Assembly: GCF_014066305.1 (NCBI RefSeq)
Contig: NW_023501067.1
Coordinates: 186,001 to 250,000, forward strand
Direction of reading: 5' to 3'
Length of the DNA: 64,000 nucleotides
Origin: Letharia columbiana
Lineage: Eukaryota > Ascomycota > Lecanoromycetes > Lecanorales > Parmeliaceae
This document shows, in pieces, positions 58,432 to 64,000 of the stretch. The translations under genes and the position numbers were made by a program. Numbering within the stretch: the first letter of the stretch is position 1; each line of letters starts with the position of its first letter. The notes under the pieces are model-generated. The model did no database searches and was not told the DNA's origin. It worked only from the letters and a program-made list of their open reading frames with translations.

Positions 58432-58634
58432 CGCCGCTTGAAGAGTCTTTCCATATGCCCCCCGAGATGAACCTGTCACAGCCGGTATGGCAAATTTCGA
58501 CCCTGAGCGGCTTGATGCAACACCTCGAGAGTAATGATTGTCAGGGCGGGCGCGCTACTTTTCGAAAGATCGTGGAATATATCAAGCACAAGCTTGGAAA
58601 GGTGGGATTGGCGCAGCCGCTTTTATTGAAGTAG
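58432..58634 (+). pseudogene. C-terminal relic of the LQHLESG zinc-finger family
   Basis: The frame contains ISTLSGLMQHLESNDCQGGR followed by ATFRKIVEYIKHKLGKVGLA. This matches, position by position, the end of the C2H2 gene at 49010-50444 (TSSGLAQHVESGACGEGSAT, LKKAMEFVQEHLDKMGL). The preceding fingers are not visible, so only the last domain remains. Confidence 0.7.
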
Positions 58635-59021
58635 TGTGACGGCTCAATGAACAGCATCCACCTACCTACTGCCACTCCATTTTCTTCTAGTCTGGTAGAA
58701 CTCAATAACAATACTCCAAGGCTCGTAGGGTAGACGTTAAAGTGCAACTGGTAGCAAATTACCTTCAACATATACTAGGTTCTGTCGGAATTTGCTTGCC
58801 CTGAGAGGAACGAGGTAAAATCAGGGTGGTGAAAGATAGCCTTCAGTAGAATTTTCCTGTCGGCTGTATGGTTTGGGGTTTCTCTTCCGCATACACAGGG
58901 TCTCAGAAGTCTCCCGAAAAATATCGCTTCATTCCCCAAGGCCCCAGCCCCAGCCAGCTGAGGCACAGCTTCGGATTCCAAATCTTGCGAAACCGCTTCG
59001 GCCGAGTCAATACTCCCCTGC

Positions 59022-59732
59022 TCAGCACTTGTGGGTCACGAGGTTCATCAAGTGGGACGGCAGCTCAGGGAATTGGCCCGACATGAATCTTCTTTTGATT
59101 TCCTCCTCATCATCGCCAGGATCCAGGTCCGGGAAGGGTTCGTGACCCTGCAATATGTAGTACAGTGCAAAGCCGAGAGCGAAAATATCGGTCTTTCGAT
59201 ACGAGTAGTCGTCGTCGGTTCGAGGCATACAGGATTTGGTGTTTTCCCTAGAAAGGCCATCTCTGTCGACAGTGCCGTCCAGACGGAGAAGCTGTCCTTG
59301 GAAGTCGCAAAGCTTGATGGTCAAACTCTCGTCTAGGTGGAGATTATTGACACTTATATCGCAGTGGTAGACACTGGCCTCGTGTGTTGCGCTGACAGCT
59401 TTCGTGGCTTGACATGCCCACGCGAGTTTCTGTTTCCCTGTCGCTGTGGGATTTTCGAGAAATTGGGCTATGGATCCGTGCAGTGCACGTTCAAGTAGAA
59501 TTCCGTCATCTCTCTGGCCTTTGGAACGAATAATATGCTTGTGAGGTCCAATCTTTGTAAGGATTTACGCTTCAAGGTCGAGAGTCGCAAGTGCTCCGTG
59601 GTCGCCGGGGGTTGTGGGGAAATTCAAGGCAGTGGTCTTGTCCACGATCCCTATAAAGCTACCCGTGCCAGATTCCAGCAACTCAATGACGCCTTTGGGT
59701 TTGTAGAAGACTGTATAGGTCTCTGAAGCCAT
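59022..59732 (-). pseudogene. Small Ser/Thr protein-kinase-like gene with two premature stops
   Basis: The start MASETYTVFYKPKGVIELLE at 59732 opens the kinase N lobe, and the same frame runs to 59022. Landmarks are GDHGALATLDLEA, HKHIIRSKG, ILLERALHGSIAQFLEN, the catalytic loop VYHCDISVNNLHLD (HCD instead of HRD) and KLCDFQGQLL (DFQ instead of DFG), then DIFALGFALYYILQGHEPFP. This HCD/DFQ form is typical of a large fungal kinase-like family. The frame is broken at codon 56 (59567-59565), where TAA replaces the CAA of EAQIL, a CpA-to-TpA change. It ends at TGA right after VTHKC, where Trp of HKCWAGEY is expected, so about 30 residues are missing. Confidence 0.8.
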
Positions 59733-61770
59733 TCTGTAGATGTCCTTATGTACGAATCTGCAAAGCTGAGGTCAGGCAAGGGGAGATCGAGAGATACAGT
59801 ATGCAGGGACTTTGACATTCATTGGCAGGAATGCTTTTTCCCAGCGATAGCCTCACATAAGCTTCGTCGGGCTTGTTGCCTAGACTTAGCTACTTCACGT
59901 CTAAAAGTGACGCATAGCCACTAGTCGACCTTCCCCGCTTCTACACACTTGAGGAAACGAGCAATGGGGTGAAAGACACAGCTCTGGCCGAGAGCGGGCG
60001 ATTTGGACGCGTCTATGAGATCAGGCAAATCGTCAAGCTTGTATATGGTCGTTCGAATACACCTTTGTAATCGCATATGGAGCGTTTGTGGCGCATTTGA
60101 GATTAATATATGGGTCGATTCGAAGTTTCTTAAAGCGAACGCAAGAGCGGAGCCAAGGTCGAGCGAAGAAATGCAGACGAGCACTAGATACCAGACAGCT
60201 GAAGAAAGGAAAAGGCGGCATTCGGGAAGGTAGTCTAAGGGCGGAGGCACCGAAGTGACACGCCCGACTGGAGCTTCGTCGTGACCAAAAAGGACCAGGT
60301 AGCTGTCTATTCAGCAAGTCTGTATGCGCGATATCATTGAATGTACACAATATTCCCTTTTGGCTGGTGGGCTTTGCTGACTTCATGTAGCCACGGAGAC
60401 ATCCAGAGGTCAGCTTTAGTGCAATAATTGACGAACTCCGAGAAGATAATGTTCGACTGGTTCGGGAGCTGAGTGACTGGTAAGAACAGGCGACCGCAGA
60501 ACTCAAACACAGGCAGCGCGCTGAAGAAGAAGCAATTCAGCTTGGAATCGGTAACGAAAGTCTCAAAAGGAAGGTTCGGAACAGTAAAAAAGCTGCGGAT
60601 CATCTCAACCCGCGGCTCAAAACGATCATGCATTTGCTGCAGGAGGTAGATAAAATTATGCCTCAGGAGTGCAGCGAGATGCTTTATCGCGACACGTCCT
60701 CGAAAGATCCCAGTGAAGGAATGGTCCATAATTATACTCCATAGCCTCCAAATTTCGCTTCTTTCCACTGTTGCGACAGGATGCGCGTTGCATAGTCTGT
60801 GGCATGTAAACCAGTCTCACTTATTGAAGTTTCTGCGATGCTAGCCTGGTCGTTCCAGAAAGGATCCCGTCAATATGCCGGTCTCTTGTCTCGGTGTCAT
60901 AGTGTGTCGGCGAGGGCCTCCGTGTACGCTGGGAGACATAATTGAGGGCCTCGAGGCGGAGCCGAAGGCGGCGTGATGCCGATTGGCTTTGAGATACTGG
61001 GTATTAGTTCACCGCTCCTTGAGGACATTTGGCAATTGCAAACAAATTCCGGTACTGCTATCTCTCGACATTCTCCTCGTGTAATGCTAAGAAACCGCTC
61101 AATCTTCTCCTGCGTACTACTCTGCGGCCCCCGTTTCCAGTCGTCCCGAAAACGGTAACTGAAAAGGTCCTCTCTGCTTTCCTTTCCTACTCCTCCTCCT
61201 TGATTGTGGGTCACTAATATCTGTGGCTGAAGGTCTAGCGATGGGATCTTACAAGGCTGTTGACGCTTTATGGGTAAGTGCTGGGGGTGGAGGAGGTAGT
61301 GATCTTCGTTGACGTCGATGCTGCAGTAGAGATGCAGATGAGGATGAAGTTTGGGGTCAGTTCTTCGATGGTTGTTCCAACCATGCTTCTATAGCGGCGA
61401 GAGTTGGTCGAGGATTGTGGATGATGCAGCCTATGCAGACTTTGTTGCCCGTGAACGTGCGTCATGTGCCTGTATTTCGACTTGGTCCGTCACAGGATCA
61501 TTTGTCGAAAAGATTGGTTGCTGAGAGCATACTTGGACCCATTACAAGACTCGGTACATGCACAGACGGAGGAGTATGCTGTTGAGCATATCACCGAGGG
61601 AGATCTCTGGAGTCCTTCTGCATAAAGAAGGGCTTAGGTGCTTTCTCGGGAGAGGTCAGGACGACCCCGTGTTGTGGTTAAGGTTGGATATCCCGTATGT
61701 CTATGAGCCGCGAAGTGTAGCGAGCCGAATCATGTAGCACGGCAGTAATAGGCCTCAAGAGTTACCAGCG
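59733..61770. other. Two-kilobase stretch without a recognisable gene
   Basis: Reverse frames at 60033-60506 and 60334-60768 overlap, and neither shows a domain. The forward frame 59535-59726 is a shadow of the kinase relic. It probably includes decayed sequence. Confidence 0.4.
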
Positions 61771-64000
61771 TCACCAGTCGCAGCGATACAACGGATTCCA
61801 GTCCATTGGAGTCCAATTCAAGTCATTCAAATCAACATCCAGCGCAGCCTGTCCGGGCATGTTATGTTGCGGGCTCGACTCCGACCCTACATAGCCTTGA
61901 TCTCCCATGCCATAAAGCAGACTGTGGCAACCAGAGTCCACTGGCATCGACATTGAAAAGTCAGTATTCATGCCGAAAACATCGTTGGGCTGTTTTATAC
62001 AAGGATCATGTGCATCTTCCGTCGTTTGCGCCACTTTTCGTTTAATGTCAGACACAATTCGTGGTGGCACTAGCGGCTTTCCCGATTGTCTGAACACTAG
62101 TTCGCGCGCTTCCCAAGCCTGGAGGATTATTTTAGTAAAAATCTTGAAGAGCGGATTGTCGTCTTGTCCCAGAAACATGAATCGGGCCTCGTAGTTGTCG
62201 CTCATAATTTCCCAAGTCCGTTCAGCGTGGTCGCTGACAGGCCGCATTCTCAGGTCTTGAACAATATGAATGTATGCGGGAAATGGAAAGTGGAAGTGAA
62301 CAAACCAAAGGTACCCTGTGGTATTGGGTGAACTCATGAGATTCGTATCGCACTCAAGCATGCTCAGTGCATGGGAAATGGCAGCGTCGCGTTGCACGTC
62401 CGTCTGCTGCACAGACGACCTCGGAAATCTTGAATAATGTTCAAGGAGACGGTTTTTAGCGAGGTAACCGCGCGCCGTCCAGATCGTCATGAAATGGAGT
62501 GGGTTCTCAGGATTGCAGAACTTGAGATGATTGTCCTCGATCGTCTTCTCCAGCGCGACCAGCTTGCCACCTTCTGGAACGTGGCCGCCCTGGACGTCCT
62601 TGGCAACCGCCTTCAAAGCCGGACTGACAAAGTCGAGATGGAACGCGCTGTGACGGACGAACTCGCCCATCTCGCTGCGCACGACGGCGAAAAGGGCCTC
62701 GCTAGATTTCTCCTGAACCGCTGGTGGATCTTTCATCTCTGGTTGGAGATCAAAATCATTGAGGTTGAGAGGAGTCCTGCAGTCCCAGGTAGGAACTAGC
62801 ATCGCGGTCTTGTAGTCGGCCAGCTCGCAAATGCGAGTGTCGAAGAGTATGAGAGACCACCAAAGTCTTCGGCGCATTTCAGCCTCGAGAGCGGGGCATT
62901 TGGCATAGGCCGACTCGTTGTGAAGCCCCATGCGTTGCGCAATGCGGATCGCAACACCGAGCATGGAAGACAGGGACTGGGGATCTGTAGCGGGTCTGAC
63001 CGAGATCTGATAGTATTAGGCCAGCATGAAGATGGCAGCCTGACAGACTCACAAGGTATAGATATAACGCGGTCAAGCAGTCACGATCGCCGGAGCGTAG
63101 AAACCCACAATTCAGTAGAGCTTGCTGACAGCCGGACTGATACCTCGTCAGAAGACGTTCCCTTGGCGTACCGAACATGGTACGGCATTCGTCCTCGCCG
63201 AGACTCAGAATGGACACGCAATAGATACTGAACATGAGCGCCGCCAAGGTGGGCTTGATGCTGGCCACGTTGCTGGCGGCGTCTATGATGCGTGCTTGCA
63301 GGGTGGGAGTGTGTGTGACTTTGAGCAGCGGATTGACGTTGTCGATATAGATCTGCCAGAGCCTAAAGATCTGGACTAGTTCCGGGTGCAGGGTAAAGAC
63401 ATCGACGGCTGTCTCACGCGAGCCGAACAGGAGATGGTCGTTATTGTGATACAGTTCATTCCAGGCGTCCTTGACCATAGCCTCACGCACATCATCGGGC
63501 GAGGAATCGCTGCTATCATCGTCGGGATTTCGAGACTAATCTCCAATTGTCAGTGCGGCTTGGACACATAGGCGAACGTACCTGTGCCCTTTGATTCATG
63601 GCGTGCCAGAATTTCCTGGAAGAAAGTTATTGGTCATCTTGTTTCTTGGAGAGCAGGCGCGTACTTGGCCTCGTATACAGTTTCGGACTTGACTGCCATC
63701 GAAGGAGACGACGACTGATCTGCGCCCGCAGTAGCTACTAGCTGCTCATCGTCTTGGGAGTCATAGCCGCGACCCTCGATGTCTGTGTTGAGCGATTTCT
63801 TCTCTGTGGTCGAGTATTCCTTATGGAGCGGCTCAAATTTGATGTTACTGTGGCGGAGCAAGCTCTCGTAGTAGCGGAGGCGGTCCAGCAGCTCTCGCTC
63901 GGGAAACCTGCGGCGACGCTGGCGGAGGACTAGCGTCGCGGCGGGTACGCACTGCGCGTGGGACCTGATACAGTTGGCACAGGGGAATTTGCGGTCACAT
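61771..64000 (-). CDS. Zn2Cys6 (GAL4-type) transcription factor with fungal-specific TF domain, 5' end cut off
   Basis: Nuclear regulator. Exons are beyond 64000-63665, 63615-63582, 63535-63053 and 63006-61771; all three introns (46-49 nt) are GT-AG and keep frame. The window edge cuts the zinc cluster, leaving CDRKFPCANCIRSHAQCVPA (the last four of six Cys), then an Arg-rich linker and a short coiled coil (RELLDRLRYYESLL). The middle homology region shows TLHPELVQIFRLWQIYIDNV, NPLLKVTHTPTLQARIIDAA and LGVAIRIAQRMGLH followed by EAEMRRRLWWSLILFD, the standard fungal_trans signature. The C terminus ends WTPMDWNPLYRCDW, an acidic/aromatic stretch. The target genes cannot be told; no obvious cluster is next to it in the window. 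Confidence 0.9.

Noticed and set aside
54835..64000. Secondary-metabolite cluster around the DHA2 transporter and Zn2Cys6 regulator
   Set aside because: No backbone synthase, P450 or tailoring enzyme lies in the window; only relics sit between the two genes.

Overview
The window reads as chromosomal DNA of a filamentous ascomycete (Pezizomycotina). The signs are genes on both strands with short 45-70 nt introns, a wetA-type conidiation regulator, Dal5- and DHA2-type MFS carriers, a GAL4-type transcription factor, a relic of a fungal NACHT/NLR gene, and nonsense mutations of the CpA-to-TpA type expected from repeat-induced point mutation (RIP). I cannot assign a class or genus from the sequence alone.

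Layout. 0.4-6.7 kb: a degenerate tandem repeat, a secreted cysteine-rich protein gene with several frame breaks, a Dal5-type transporter, a 276-bp TA-flanked inverted-repeat element and an Nce102-like MARVEL gene. 8.7-10 kb: a disordered protein ending in a CxxCKKKKTKC-type basic motif. 11.4-17.9 kb: a housekeeping block with MIM1 and COX7A (divergent pair), RACK1 (its second intron holds what looks like the U24 C/D snoRNA), an Mgr3-like TPR protein and an HMCES/SRAP DNA-repair protein (divergent pair). 19-21.9 kb: a large isochorismatase-like / AlkB-like / GST-like fusion. 22.9-25.4 kb: TFB5, a PY-motif membrane protein and a small conserved membrane protein. 26-32 kb: weak ORFs, a disordered RG/S-rich protein, the p24 protein ERV25 and a BTB protein. 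32.4-37 kb: a gene-poor accessory stretch with an NLR relic and scrambled secreted-protein fragments. 37-45.5 kb: a tRNA-Pro with intron, SDH5, wetA and a GT1 glycosyltransferase with a VPS13-like tail. 45.6-46 kb: a second TA-flanked inverted-repeat element with an AT-rich core. 46.6-64 kb: an Rds1-like secreted protein, a C2H2 gene with an in-frame stop, a PAF-acetylhydrolase, a DHA2 transporter, a C2H2 tail relic, a kinase pseudogene and a Zn2Cys6 regulator cut by the window end.

Themes. Four nuclear-encoded mitochondrial genes (MIM1, COX7A, Mgr3-like, SDH5) and two genome-maintenance proteins (HMCES, the AlkB fusion) sit in the conserved parts. Relics and inverted-repeat elements sit in the gene-poor parts. 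Several otherwise conserved genes carry single-base frame breaks, most of them in homopolymers (MIM1, wetA, Rds1-like, the first secreted gene), so some may be sequence errors. The nonsense codons in the C2H2 and kinase genes are substitutions and look genuine. The most unusual items are the three-domain fusion with a lost isochorismatase cysteine, the intronic U24 snoRNA, two probable GC-AG introns and the two TA-flanked elements.
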